DNA of 64,000 nt from Incurvaria masculella. Taxonomy: Eukaryota; Arthropoda; Insecta; Lepidoptera; Incurvariidae. Below, one piece after another: positions 1 through 25,530 of this stretch. Positions within the stretch are counted from its first letter, which is position 1, and every line of letters starts with the position of its first letter. A model generated the notes under the pieces. The model searched no databases and was not told the origin of the DNA. It worked only from the letters and a program-made list of their open reading frames with translations. A program made the translations under genes and the position numbers. The stretch is taken from assembly GCA_946894095.1 (NCBI GenBank), contig OX335644.1:25525595-25589594 (forward strand), given 5' to 3'.

Positions 1-439
1 AAACAATGAGCCTAGAGTTTAAATTTATAGACAAATTAATATTTTTATCTCTAATTTCTAAATAAGAAATGAACCTGTGGTTTCGATCGATTTTAGGTGC
101 CGTTCGTATGTGCGTAAAATCTCAAAAGGCACCCTTAGAGCGCGCAATACATTTAATGAATATCACTGTGGCTTGTTGCCGCATACCTTGAATTCCGTCG
201 GCGTCTTCGCTCCTAAAACCGAGATATAAGTAGATTTTCATTGGTTGTTCATTGAACTGAGTTATTTCAATAAACGACCAATGATCTGGTCACAAATCTG
301 TTACAGACACACACGTAGAAGTGTATTTGAATAGTGCGTCTCGTAAGGTGCGTCGATAGGCTGTAGGTTCCTCGCATCAATTTTCTTTCGCTTTCTGAGT
401 TGGATAGATAACTGGCTTTCGAAATGAATTCGAGCTGCC

Positions 440-680
440 ACCAGATTTTTTCTGAATCCATATAAAACTGTAGGTTCCTCTTTCCCTATTACGTTATAGT
501 CAAGCCCACCCGTATCCGTATCATCGAATTGTATGAAATTTGGTGGAATGTTGCTGTGTTCATAAAGGGAATATCCTGACATTGCACCTGATTCTTTTAG
601 GAATGCGGTGTGTTAGGTCATTATCATGACAGCAGGTTTGATATTAGCCTTCAATGTCCACTTTAATAAAAAAAAAAAAA
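440..680 (+). repeat. Diverged SINE body relic
   Basis: It resembles the body of the SINE family seen at 24856-25264: AACTGTAGGTTCC, CATAAAGGGAA, then a poly-A run at 668-680. The tRNA-like head is not recognisable. Nothing else gene-like is seen in 1-828, although the M1 exon of the receptor would be expected farther left. Confidence 0.5.
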
Positions 681-768
681 ATATGGACGAAAAACTAAAA
701 AACGGCCGTATTGGAAACTTTCTGAGAAGGATATACGCCGTCAAATCAGTGTGGCTGGAGAGAATTTA

Positions 769-15110
<14,342 letters not shown>

Positions 15111-15335
15111 CCTCAGCGAACATCACTCGCGTCGCAGGCACCTCCTCGACTCTGCTGACGCCTTGGTACCCTTCTTGATTTATTTTACGTAGCGGGAGTA
15201 AATTGACTTGATAGTTTTCACATTTAGTGGAAAACTTAATTTCTGATCGCATTGAGGGTTGCAGTGTCTTTTGTTCTTAGTTCGTTGCCATAAAATGTAA
15301 GCTGTAGCATTCAGAGTGGGCAGTCTGAGTTCTCA

Positions 15336-15652
15336 CCGAAATTGGCGTTTACGGCAAACCGATCGACTGGCGTTTTCTCCAAACTCCATACAAGTTTTTA
15401 CTAGATATTCTGTGGTTTTACTTCTTCAAGCTGTCAAAGTCAAACGCGGACTTCCGATTTGTATGAAAACGCAGAGTGGACGTAAACCGCAACGTCGACG
15501 TATTTACGGCAACGTTGAGTAAGCTGTCAAATCAAGCTCGGACTCGCAAATGTTAGTTCGCTTAACGCCCGCTGCGCGCGCTCTTCAATTTCTCCATACA
15601 TTTGAAAACGCCAGTCGATCGGTTTGCCGTAACGCCAATTTAGGTGACAACT
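15336..15652. mobile_element. MITE with about 42-base TIRs, upstream of kainate receptor exon 1
   Basis: The left end ATTGGCGTTTACGGCAAACC and the right end GGTTTGCCGTAACGCCAAT are inverted copies that continue inward (GATCGACTGGCGTTTT). A partial copy lies at 42738-43025. It starts about 225 bases upstream of the receptor ATG, so it may lie in the 5' UTR or promoter. Confidence 0.65.
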
Positions 15653-15659
15653 TAGACTA

Positions 15660-16490
15660 CCGGCTCTGGTCCGAAGTGTATTTTACCTTGAATTTCGATG
15701 AAATATTGTCAATCTATAAATCAATGACATATATTCGCGCGCTCTACTTCACTGAGTAAATCGACTATTTTGTAATGTAACTTGTGTAATTTTACTACCA
15801 GAAAATATTTTTTTTAAATTAATAATAATGGATTGCATAGTTTGTTAGACCGATTATATATTTGTACAGTGCAACCGCTTTGCCGTGATACAGTCATGAA
15901 CTAGTTTAAGAGGAATAACAAATGTTAATACTCTGACGATACGATTATATGCACATTTTGTCCATACCCGTGGTCAATACGGCGGAGCCACCATAAAAAC
16001 CACATGCCACTTGCCTCTCCTCCTTCCCTTGACCTCAATGACTTTATGGAGCTCGCTGACCTCAAAAACCATGTCACATACTTACTGCACAGACTGTCAC
16101 AACCTCCAAAAGGCGTGATGATAGTATTCAAATAACTAAACGACCTGAGTGAAGCAGGCCACGTTGGCTAAACGCTTCTGGTCGACCTAATTCCCGGCAG
16201 CGCGAAGTAACTTTGCGATGGAGTGATTGAAAAAGTTTCATTTTAATTATGTATGTGAGAGGTTACAGGCCTGGAATTTATTAGAGGCTTTGCGGTGAAG
16301 TTATAATGGAGGCTTCGGTGGTCAGCTTTAATGTTTTTTCGGTTATATTTTTTAGATATGGTTTTAAAACTGTCATATTTTGTAGTAATGTGTTAAATCT
16401 GTCACGCTTCCTGGAATCGGCAGTAATTATATAACGCTAAGCGTTATGACCCTAATACGACGGAATCCGATGAGCTTATATTTATACTTT
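15660..16490. other. Intergenic DNA without recognised gene
   Basis: No exon with matching splice signals, RNA gene or clear repeat was recognised. As the region upstream of the kainate receptor's first coding exon it may hold its promoter and 5' UTR, but no core promoter element stands out. Confidence 0.3.
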
Positions 16491-16497
16491 TCGTTTT

Positions 16498-16660
16498 AAG
16501 AAACACTTTTTATTGCCGCTTTACCCATCGTTCAATCAATTCGATGGTACCAGCCCGGGCGGGACCTAACAAAGAAGGAACCACGACCAGAACCTACACC
16601 TAATTTTTTGTTCCGTAATCGCACAGCCGGCATTACCCACGGGCTCGCATACTTGGTTCA
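16498..16660 (-). repeat. SINE body fragment (inverted)
   Basis: TTTATTGCCGCTTTACCCATC, GATGGTACCAGCCCGGGCGG and the following bases match the inverted SINE body. Head and tail are absent. Confidence 0.45.
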
Positions 16661-17620
16661 TTTGAAATTGAATCTGGAGCATGGCTCAAATCATTTCCGT
16701 CGCCAAATTTCGGAGCCCTTCCAGACAAAACCAGTCTCAGAATCACCATATGCTTACGTATAGGCGCCAAACTGTATATCAACCACACTTATGCGTTTGC
16801 GGCACTAGTGTAGATTTTTTCGGACACCGCGGACTATCGTGTCAAAGGAGCTCTTCAGGTCTACCCCTGAAATTCTGTAATCAGCAATCAGGAAATTGAG
16901 TCTCGAAAACCGCTTTTATAGCGGTTTTCAAAGAGATTATCTTAACCAAAAGATTCCGGACCATAGTTTTATGAATTAATCAAGGTTTTCCGTAAAAATC
17001 GCTTTGAAAACCGCTATAAAAGGGGTTTTTAGACTCAGGATACCTGATTCCTGATTACGGAATTGCAGGAATAGGCCTGCAGGTCGAATACCCGTCATTG
17101 CGGTATTAATATTATTATTAAACGTTTTTGGCCACTGTAAATATTCCAAGCATCCTGCAGCCACCAGGAATTAGCCGCTCCGACGGAAAAATACCAGGTG
17201 GACCAACTTGCCAAGGTCAACGGCACGTGTGTTGACACACTGGCTCCTAGCCACGTTTTAGCCTCCTCCAAGTCAGCCGGGGCCGCCGCTAATATTGTCG
17301 CAGCGAACATATTTAAGAAAAATGCTTTTGTGCGTGACCACTTTGATTTCCTTGCGTTCGCTGTGAAAACGCTTGGCGCATGGTCATCAGATGCGAAAAG
17401 TGCAGACTGCATTGGAAAACTACTCATTGAAAAATCCGGTGATCATCGCGCTAAAGCATTTTTCATGCGGCGAATTAGCGTGGAAATTCAGAGTTTCCTC
17501 ACGCATGGAGGAAAATTTAGTATAGTTTTAGTAGAACGTTGCTGGTTTCTTTTAAAGTGTATGTACATGAATGAAATATGTAATAAATATTTATGTTTGA
17601 GAAAGTTCTTGAGTTCTTCG
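16640..17620 (+). pseudogene. Non-LTR retrotransposon ORF2 3' relic, split by a palindromic MITE
   Basis: Two readable blocks: before the insertion, CVCGTSVDFFGHRGLSCQRS; after it, CVDTLAPSHVLASSKSAGAA, then HFDFLAFAVKTLGAWSSDAK and KAFFMRRISVEIQ. This Cys/His block followed by VDTLAPSH and a TLGAWG-like segment is the C-terminal region downstream of reverse transcriptase in some insect LINEs. Frameshifts and the insertion at 16880-17160 make it non-functional. The clade is not certain. Confidence 0.7.
16880..17160. mobile_element. Palindromic MITE (AATCAGGAATC family), copy 1
   Basis: It contains AAAACCGCTTTTATAGCGGTT and its inverted counterpart, with outer ends built on TGTAATCAGCAATCAGG and CCTGATTCCTGATTACGG plus GAATAGGCCTGCAGG. 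Related copies are at 20690-20790, 22345-22530 and 36763-36895. It interrupts a LINE relic, so it is the younger insertion. Confidence 0.6.
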
Positions 17621-17671
17621 AATAAAAAAATACGAACCGAACATAGAGCGCAGTATACTAATCAAATGTTT

Positions 17672-18180
17672 GTGCTTTAAGAGGGCCCTTCTCTCTGGGA
17701 CTAACTTTTTCGCGGGTACTGCACAAACTCATGCTATTGCACTCTGGAACCTTCTCTGTTTCAAATAAAAATACGGTATCCTTGATGAGGAGGATGCAAC
17801 ACGTCCACAAAGCATACAATGCGCATAGTGTTTGATTTGGTGAGATTTCCAAAAAAAATACAAAAGGACTTATAGCTCAAACAAAACAAAAAATCTTCAT
17901 GGAACATGCTTGGCACGATGACTAATTTATTTTAGACGTTTTTGTGTTATCGTTGATTACTTCGTCTTAACTTATTGTATAAAGCGCGCGAGAAATTCGA
18001 ACTTTCGGACCTTATAACTTAGAGATCAAACACAATTTTGCAATGCCAATGGTCATCAGACATCTAGTTCGATTAAATAAATCTATTTTGAGTATAATTT
18101 TGCATCTCCGACAAGAAATATGCGCTCGATCTTCTTTCCAAGTTTTTGTGCGGGAGCTGAAGCAATCCTCACTACTTCAT
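17672..18180 (+). mobile_element. TTAA-type MITE, copy 2, 3' end lost
   Basis: The left end is TTTAAGAGGGCCCTTCTC (degenerate); the interior matches the family (CATGCTATTGCACTCTGGAAC, AATGGTCATCAGACATCTAG). The right terminus CCACCTTAA is missing. Confidence 0.6.
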
Positions 18181-18227
18181 TTAAATTTTAGGGTTCCGTT
18201 CCTTAAATTCTAAAAAAATTAATTTAA

Positions 18228-18856
18228 CAAAAAAAATAACCGACTTCAAAGAAAAAGCACTAAAAAGTAAAAAATAATTTCCATTTTTGTAGTTACGATT
18301 TCTGTTATTTTTTGAGTCGACGTCAGCCGGGCACGCGCTGCGCCAATCAAGAGAACCTAACCTAACCTAACCTAACCTAACCTAACCTAACCTAACCTAA
18401 CCTAACCTTGGCTGACACCGACTCAAAAAATAACAGAAATCGTAACTACAAAAATGGATGTGCTTTTTCTTTGAAGTCGGTTATTTTTTTTGTTAATTTT
18501 TTTTTATTTGTTTATTTTTAGTGAATCTCAAGTACACTTACTAATTAGTACACGTCCTTTCCAATAAAAAAAGAATCACCGAAATCGGTTGGCGTGATAT
18601 TGAGTTATTCGTCCATTTGTCGCGCACATCTTAATACAAATTTAAGACTTTTATGATTTTCTCACGGAAATCATTGTCAAAACTTAACCAAATTAAAATG
18701 GGACCACTTGGGAAGCACTAGCTATCATTTAAAAAAATAATTATCAAAATCGGTTCACCCAGGCAAAAGTTATGAGGTAACAAACATAAAAAAAAAACAA
18801 AAAAAACATACAGACGAATTGATAACCTCCTCCTTTTTTTTGAAGTCGGTTAAAAA
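18228..18856. mobile_element. Fold-back element with telomeric (CCTAA)n core, copy 2
   Basis: Same organisation as the copy at 10305-10972: arms AACCGACTTCAAAGAAAAAG and CTTTTTCTTTGAAGTCGGTT around about eleven CCTAA units (18354-18408), then a conserved extension ending CCTCCTCCTTTTTTTTGAAG. The right arm is shorter than the left because an inner piece is deleted. Confidence 0.7.
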
Positions 18857-20095
18857 TAAACCCTCACAGGATCACTTCGTTGTCCGACTTGTCTGTCAAA
18901 AAACTTTTACTTAGAAACGCGCGATGAAACTCTAAAAAAATATTTTCGACACTCGCAAATAAAATGAATAATCATCATATTTGGCAGAAAGCATGTTAAA
19001 GGACGCACTAGTAATGGAAGAAGTCGGAAAATTATGAATTTCTATTTATATCACATAAGAAACCCATAATAGAAAATCTACGTAAATACACATTTTCCTC
19101 CGTACGCGTGTCAGACTCGTAATTGTCAGATTTTTTATCGTAAACATTGTATGCTTAACATATCAGTTCGAATATGCGCCATATAAACTCTTAATAACGT
19201 CTTTCTTTGTTAGAATTTGGAACACAATTATAACTTTTCACAATTAGAAAATGCCTTAGGTTTACATTTCATTCTTTTTTAATACAACAATTATTTTCCT
19301 TCTAAACATCTATCCATTCGAATCTATCTATGTCTCTACGAAAGGCAGTATCTACGAGAAACTACGGGTGCCTTTGAAAAAAATCAATGCATCCGCCAAC
19401 GCGAAACCTAATATCAAAATTCATTTTTATGGCTTCCTACACACCGGAGTTTCGCCGCTAGCCGCGTCCGACGCCATCCTTTTGTATTTTCAAAGCTGAG
19501 AACACAATCTGTCATAATAAAGAACGATTCACCCCAAATTACAGCTATTAGGTCGAATTGTTTCGTGCAATTAGGCTCTTCGGGGCATTTAACGCCGCAA
19601 TCAAAGGATTTGAAGCCTTCAAAGAGCTCTATTTCCATGGAGGCTCTACGATTAAACCCACCTCGCTCTACGTAGAGATTCTTAAGAAACAAATGAGACG
19701 AGATGTGTTTATTTATTCACGCTACGTTTACGATTAACATAACACTCGTTTTAAAACACTACATTTCATCACAGATATTTATCCACCGAACACTTTTGTG
19801 ATTTGTTTTAGAGCGCGAGTTGTGTGGTGTGTTTTGTGGTTTGGACATGATAAAAAGGAATGAATGAGTCTGGAATGAAGCGGGAAACACTACACCCCTG
19901 TGCAGATCTAGATGGCTACTGGCTATATGCGCGGAATGTCTAGCTATCAACCTACGCTATCCCTTCCTGGGTTACCCTAACGCGCCCTTTCCAGGGAATT
20001 TAGGGGTGCGTTTGCAAGTTTTAATATCAGCATGTTCAAGGCAACGTTCTAGTAGAGAATGTATGTACATTGTAATCCGATTTTCATGATGTTTC
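18857..20095. other. Intergenic DNA without recognised gene
   Basis: AT-rich with stops in all frames. No splice-compatible exon, RNA gene or assignable repeat was found. Confidence 0.3.
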
Positions 20096-20096
20096 T

Positions 20097-20370
20097 TTTT
20101 AGGTTATCGTACCTGAAGGGTACCAAACGGAACCCTATTATTAAGCCTCCGCTGTCCGTCCGTCTGTCACAGGGCTGTATTTCTTGAACCGTAGTAGGTA
20201 GACAACTGAATTGTTCACAGAGTTTGTATGCCGCTATAATGACCAATAAAAAACTAATAATAACTAAAGAGGGCCACCCCTTACAAGAAACGTGATTTAT
20301 ATGAGTCAAAGATGTATTATGGTACGGAACCCTTCGCGTGGGAGTCCGACTCGCACTTGGCTGATTTTTA
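20097..20370 (+). mobile_element. (GTCY)n MITE, diverged copy
   Basis: TTTAGGTTATCGTACCTGAAGG start, GTCCGTCCGTCTGTCACAGG, GCCGCTATAATGACC and CGACTCGCACTTGGCTGATTT end. Confidence 0.7.
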
Positions 20371-20502
20371 TATTGCAGAAAGAGACTGCTAACTACCTAT
20401 AACTGTACACGCTGTGCCCACTACCAGTAGGATGATTCGTTCGTTTTTTATACCGTAAATGTGTTTGTGATTGTGTAATACGGATTTATCCTGTATGTGA
20501 GC

Positions 20503-20536
20503 CATATTAATAAATAAATAAATAAATAAATAAATA
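20503..20536 (+). repeat. (AAAT)n microsatellite
   Basis: About eight uninterrupted AAAT units, ending GAGAGCAT. Probably the tail of an unidentified retroelement. Confidence 0.7.
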
Positions 20537-20689
20537 GAGAGCATAAACACAAAAATTAAAAATATAATTTCATTTAATTTTTTTCATTTCATTTATTAAA
20601 ATTGTTTGGTAGTCAAACTACACCAAGTTACGTCACAAAGATCTAGAGTAATAAACACGTTACCTATTCCTCCTGGGCACATAAACAGA

Positions 20690-20998
20690 AGGCCTATTCT
20701 TGGAATTCCGTGCTCAGGAATCAGGAATCTGTCAGTCGAGAAAACCGCTTTTCTAGCGGTGAAACTTGAATCATTGAAATACCGTGCTCCGGAATATTTT
20801 CATAAGCACACGAAAGGCTCCGTACAATGCGAAACGTGTTTTGTATGGGACCCCCTTTATTTTTATTTTTTTACTATTAGTAGTAATAGCAGCATTTGAA
20901 ATACGGTTAATGAGATACAGCTCGACGACAGACGGATAGCGGAGGATTAGTAATAGGGTCCCGTTTGCAGCCATTGGGTACAGTACCCTCTACCCTAA
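20690..20998. mobile_element. Palindromic MITE fragment followed by diverged (GTCY)n MITE fragment
   Basis: 20690-20790 has GGCCTATTCTTGGAATTCCG, TCAGGAATC and AAAACCGCTTTTCTAGCGG (palindromic MITE, half copy). 20800-20998 has AAGCACACGAAAGGCTCCGT, TACGGTTAATGAGATACAGC and GGGTACAGTACCCT (the (GTCY)n MITE, microsatellite almost lost). Confidence 0.55.
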
Positions 20999-21059
20999 CA
21001 ATACAAAACGATAGAATTCAATTGAATTCAAATAAATAAAATTCCAGTTAATATTCAAT

Positions 21060-21600
21060 TATGTTCCCTCACAGAATTTTTCACGCGTGGGTTTTTCCTG
21101 CCCGCAGTATGGCAGCCCCGGGCGGAAATGCAAGATAGAGACGAAAAACGGTCACGGGAGGGGCGGGCGGTCTCGGTTAGGGGTGGCTAGGGGTGGCTAG
21201 GGGTCGGAATTCAACACATTCCATCTCGCCCTACTTCGCCCTAACCGCGGCTATGTTGCCACATCTATCGACGAATCTATCGACAAAGAAAGGACGCGAT
21301 TGGCGACGGAAATCCATCAGTATCGCGATAGCGTCGCCAAGTTATAGGGCCGAGTGCACGGAAGGACCAGACATCAAAATCAACGTCAACCTAAGATTAA
21401 ACACGTCACTTTTTATGGACAGTATGGAATGAACTCAGTGGGGCTCACTAAAATTGACGTGTTTGAACATTGATTAACTCAGCCGTCTCTTCGTGCAATC
21501 GGGGCTCAGTTATAATGCACTGACGCGGTCTTTACGATCTCTTACGAATTACATCGAATGTTTCGTTGAATAAACGACGTACTTGCTTGACTAGTATGTA
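21060..21600. other. GC-rich intergenic segment
   Basis: It contains a duplicated GGGGTGGCTAG (21180-21204) and a 79-codon open frame (21193-21432) with no recognisable domain. The base composition stands out from the AT-rich flanks, but nothing supports a gene. Confidence 0.3.
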
Positions 21601-21611
21601 AAAGGATATTT

Positions 21612-22035
21612 TACTTAAGGTGGCCCAACCCGGCTGGACTAACTCATTCGCGGGCACGGTACAAAATTGCGCTGTGGGACCTTCTCTGTTTCTAAGAAAA
21701 AGATAAAAAAAACCAAAAAACACCCATACAGACGATTTGATAACCTCCTCCTTTTTTTGAAGTCGGTTAAAAAGACAGGCTCCGTGATGAGGAAGATTCA
21801 ACATGTCCACAAAAAAGACAATTTGCATAGGGTATGATTTGGTAAGATTTACGAAAAAATTTATTACAAAACGACTTATAGCTAAAAGTAAACCACTACC
21901 GCTGTAGTCAAAAATCGAACAAAAAACAAATAGATTATAAATCTTGATTAAATAAGCTATGTCTGATGACTAATCTTTTTAAGATGTTCTTGCTTTATCA
22001 TTGCTTCATCCACCTCCAAAGTCATCCGAACTCGC
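21612..22035 (+). mobile_element. TTAA-type MITE, copy 3, carrying a fold-back fragment
   Basis: The left end TTAAGGTGGCCCAACCCGGC is intact. At about 21700-21773 a piece ending CCTCCTCCTTTTTTTGAAGT (fold-back family) is inserted, then the MITE resumes (GACAGGCTCCGTGATGAGG). The right end is missing after CACCTCCAAAGTCATC. Confidence 0.65.
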
Positions 22036-22344
22036 TGTAGTCTAGCGTCCGGTGCAAAATATGATTTTGGATTGAATGTTCAATGTTTGCAGTCAATTCC
22101 CGCAGGTGAAGCGTTAAATCAATGCTCTGTGTAGTTGGGGCATTGGTTACGGAAGGAGGGACAGTTGGAGAACTCCAATTTATATAATGGGTATAGAGTA
22201 GGTAGTAGTACCTTTCGAAGGTATTTGTAAACGCAATACCTTCGAAATGTATGCTTGTCAAAGTCGATGTTTTTACAGCTTTCTTTCTTCAATTAATGTG
22301 TCTTTGCATAACAGATCCATCTAAGATTCGTTAAACTAAATAGC

Positions 22345-22530
22345 GTCCTGCAGGCCTCTTCCTGCAATAGCGTAATCAGGAATCCTGAGTCTAGGAAACC
22401 GCCTTTAAAGCGGTTTTCAAAGTGATTTTCTCGACGAAAAGGTCGAATCAAGGTTTTCCGTAACAGAAGCGGTTTTAAAAACTCAGGATTCCTGATTCCC
22501 GATCACAGAATTCCAGGAATAGGCATTGCA
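22345..22530. mobile_element. Palindromic MITE (AATCAGGAATC family), copy 2
   Basis: It starts CTGCAGGCCTCTTCCTGCA and ends CAGAATTCCAGGAATAGGC. AATCAGGAATCCTGAGT and ACTCAGGATTCCTGATT form the palindrome arms around ACCGCCTTTAAAGCGGTT. Confidence 0.65.
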
Positions 22531-22970
22531 GTATGTACTTACGAGCGGTTGGAACTTTCGCAAGAAAACTGACAGGCTGACGCTACCGGTCGCGTCGCGG
22601 CGGCGTTATGTACCGTAGCTCCGGCCGCCCCTATACGGATGCGTTTCTGTCGCGACTCCCGTCCTTTCTTTCTCGACGGACGAATCCGACGACTTGTCAA
22701 TGAATACGGAGCGCTCGCTGGCTTTACATACAGATGAGGGTTGCGTTTACGGCCATATTACACGGACCTTTGCAGCGGGAACGGCGCTTATGGGATCACC
22801 GAGTATTGAGAGTAGTTGAATAGTAGACGCAGCGCTTGAAAGGATATAAATGAATCTAGACTTAGGGGCGAGTTGGAAGGATTTGAATGAGTTATTTGGG
22901 ATTTAATTAAGGTGATTTGAAACAGCGAAAATCTTTAACGCGATCTAGATGGAACCGTTATTTGAGAAGT
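22530..22970. other. Intergenic DNA without recognised gene
   Basis: 22560-22740 is GC-rich and lacks an ORF or assignable repeat; the remainder is AT-rich. Confidence 0.3.
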
Positions 22971-23450
22971 TAAGGTGGCCCTGCCCGTACAAAACCGTGC
23001 TATTGCGCTCTGGGAACTTCTCTGTTTCAAAGAAAAAGACGGGCTCAGTGATGAGAAGGATGCAACATGTCCACAAAGCAGACAATGCGCAAAGTGTTTG
23101 ATGTGGTAATATTTACGAAAAATTTAATAGTTCAAAATAAATCACGACTGCTGTAGTCAAAATTCAAACAAATAGCAACTTGATTGTAAATCTTCATGAA
23201 ATAAGCTATATCCTCGGCTATATCTGATGACTAATAATTTTAAGATGCTTTAATTTTATCGTTCATTAATCCACCTCCAAAATTATTGTATAAAACGCGC
23301 GAAAAATACGAACGTTTGGACCTTATATCTTAGAAACCAAACACAGTTTTACAATGACAACAGTCATCAGACATCTGGTTTGATCAAATAAAGCAATTTT
23401 GAGTATAATTTTGAATCTCTGATAAGAAATATGCGCATAATGACCTAAAG
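22971..23450 (+). mobile_element. TTAA-type MITE, copy 4, diverged
   Basis: TTAAGGTGGCCCTGCCC start, GTCCACAAAGCAGACAATGC, CACCTCCAAAATTATTGTAT. The right end is lost near ATATGCGCATAATGACC. 23450-23860 has no recognised feature apart from four CCTAA-like units at 23692. Confidence 0.6.
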
Positions 23451-23977
23451 AAAACATAACGCATCCAGAACAATCATTCGGTTCCGGTAACTAACATGAT
23501 CTAGTAACAGCGTGTATGGTAGAGTAAGCTAGAGTTAACATTGGTTTAAACATAAGAAAGCGTACTTCAGCTACAAAAACACTAGTCTACATAGTAATGT
23601 GAATCATATATCATTTGGCACTAGCTATGTACCTGATAAAGTTAAATTTGCCAGATAATTTTAACTAGAAAAGTTTTTGTGACTGTTGCCTAACCTAACC
23701 TAACCTATGTAGCTACCTACCTTGGGCATTTTTTTACCCGGGTTACGGTGTTATTATTTTGGTTTCATTTAACAATTGTTTTTTTCAGAATAGCCTATTA
23801 AGTACTATAATATAATATTCCTATAAAAAAATAAACTATACCCATATCTTATATCCTTTATTTTGTAGGGTTCCGTACCCAAAGGGTGAAAACGGAACCC
23901 TATTACTAAGCCACCGCTGTCCGTCCTTCCGTCTGACACAGGACTGTATCTCGTGAACCGTAATAAGTAGGCAGCAG

Positions 23978-24373
23978 TCTGTCAGCCTCGGTGGCCCAGT
24001 GGCGCGACACTTCGGCGATCGCTCTCCGAAGTTAAGCAACGCTGGGTCCGGTCTGGTCTTGGATGGGTGACCATTCGACCGTTGAGAGAGGCTGGCCGTG
24101 GTTCGGATTCCACGTTAAGCTGTAGGTCCCCTTCCTTACTTACTAGGTGGTAGGGTTTATCCCGCCCGGGTTGGTACCATCGCATTGGATGAACGATGGT
24201 CGAAGCGGCAATGAAAATTGTCCGTGTTTTCCATCCAGTTCAATGTAGCCGTGCAATATAAGGAAGGTCCTGGCATGGCACCTAGTTCCCATGTGGTGTG
24301 TTGGGCTAATACCATGACAGAACTTGTGGTATTAGCCATCCATGTCCAGTCACATAAAAAAAAAAAAAAAAAA
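23978..24373 (+). mobile_element. SINE with 5S rRNA-like head, copy 1
   Basis: The head contains GAAGTTAAGCAACGCTGGGT and TTGGATGGGTGACC, the internal promoter region of 5S rRNA. It is joined to the same body as the tRNA-headed SINEs (TGTAGGTCCCCTTCC; GGTTGGTACCATCGCATTGG; ATTAGCCATCCATGTCCAG) and a poly-A tail of about 18. About 395 bases. Transcription by RNA polymerase III is inferred. Confidence 0.8.
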
Positions 24374-24418
24374 GCTGAATTTTTCACAGAGTGTATTTAT
24401 TTTGCCGCTATAACAACA

Positions 24419-24648
24419 GTCAGTCAGTCAGTTAGTCAGTCAGCGTATTTGCGTCCACTGCTGGACATACGCCTCTCCAATTTTCCTCCAGTCCTCCCTG
24501 CCTTCAGCGGTACGGAACCACTGCTTTCCGCCGACGCACTTGATGTCGTCGTCCCACCTGGCGGGTGGTCTTCCCACACTTCGTTTTCCTGTCCACGGCC
24601 GCCAGCGTAGGACACGGTTACTCCAACGGTACATCTCCGCTGCTCTGC
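24419..24648 (-). pseudogene. RTE-like non-LTR retrotransposon 3' end
   Basis: The minus strand reads WRPWTGKRSVGRPPARWDDD, then GREDWRKIGEAYVQQW, the conserved end of RTE-type reverse transcriptase ORFs, followed by a (TGAC)n tail (24419-24440 in inverted form). A plus-strand copy is at 41888-42112. Confidence 0.75.
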
Positions 24649-24776
24649 AACAAATAGGTAAAAATGAAAATATAAATTAAACCCCCATACCTAACACGCT
24701 ATTTTTTTTTATTAAATCTTGTACGATGGTACAAGACCCTTCGTGTGCGAGACCTACTCGCACTTGGCCGGTTCTT

Positions 24777-25530
24777 AGGGTTCCGTACCCAAAGAGTGCC
24801 AACGGAACCCTATTACTAAGCCTGTATATAATCTGATATATAATCTAATATAATCTGAGCGGCTCGTGGCCTAGTGGCGCGGGGACTGGCCCAGCGTACC
24901 AGAGGCCTGGGTTCAATACCGACATGCACCACTGTCTTTCTCTTTCCGAGTTCGATAAGTGCATTTCGTCACTAATGCCAGCTGCTCCATGGTTCGAAAT
25001 CCATGTAAAACTGTAGGTCCCCTTCCCCTACTAGGTGTTAGGGTTTAAGCCCGCCCGGGTTGGTACCATCGCATTGGATGAAAAGATGGTCGAAGCGGCA
25101 ATGAAAAATTGTCCGTGTTTTCCATCCAGTTCAACGTAGCCGTGCTCATAAAGGGAAGGTCCTGGCATGGCACCAAATTCCTTCGGGAATGTGGTGTATT
25201 GGACTAATATCATAACGGTAGTTGTGTGGTATTAGCCATCCATGTCAGGTCGCATAAAAAAAAAGCCTTCGCTGTCCGTCCGTTCATCTGTCCATCCTTC
25301 CGTCCGTCCGTCCATCTGGTCCGTCCGTCCGTCCATCCGTCTGTCACAGGGCTGTATCTCAAGAAAAGTAATAGGTAGGTAGCTGAAATGTTCATAGAGT
25401 GTATATTTATTTTGCTGCTATGACAACAAATAGGTAAATTAAAAAATAATAAAAATTTATTTTTTATGTTAAATCTTGTACGCTTGTACGGAACCCTTCG
25501 TGTGCGAGTCCGGCTTGCACTTGGCCAGTT
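24777..25530 (+). mobile_element. (GTCY)n MITE interrupted by a tRNA-headed SINE
   Basis: TAGGGTTCCGTACCCAAAGA at 24777 continues to about 24823 and, after the SINE at 24856-25264, resumes with GCCTTCGCTGTCCGTCCG. The end is CTTGCACTTGGCCAGTTTTT. Confidence 0.75.
24856..25264 (+). mobile_element. SINE with tRNA-like head, copy 1
   Basis: The head GAGCGGCTCGTGGCCTAGTG (A box-like) and GGGTTCAATACC (B box-like) is followed by the shared body TGTAGGTCCCCTTCCCC through GGTATTAGCCATCCATGTCA to a poly-A tail. About 410 bases, no ORF. Confidence 0.8.

Larger units (their letters stand above)
23866..24776 (+). mobile_element. (GTCY)n MITE interrupted by a 5S-headed SINE and a LINE fragment
   Basis: The MITE starts TAGGGTTCCGTACCCAAAGG at 23866, is broken at about 23977, continues at 24374 (GCTGAATTTTTCACAGAGTG), breaks again at about 24418 and resumes at about 24648 (GCAACAAATAGGTAAAAATG) to end CACTTGGCCGGTTCTTAG. 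Insertion order can be read from this nesting. Confidence 0.75.

Noticed and set aside
21193..21432. 79-codon open frame in a GC-rich stretch
   Set aside because: No domain, no splice or poly(A) context; length is expected by chance at this base composition.
23985..24110. 5S rRNA gene
   Set aside because: Only the internal promoter region matches and it continues into a SINE body with a poly-A tail; the copy at 30082 has the same structure.
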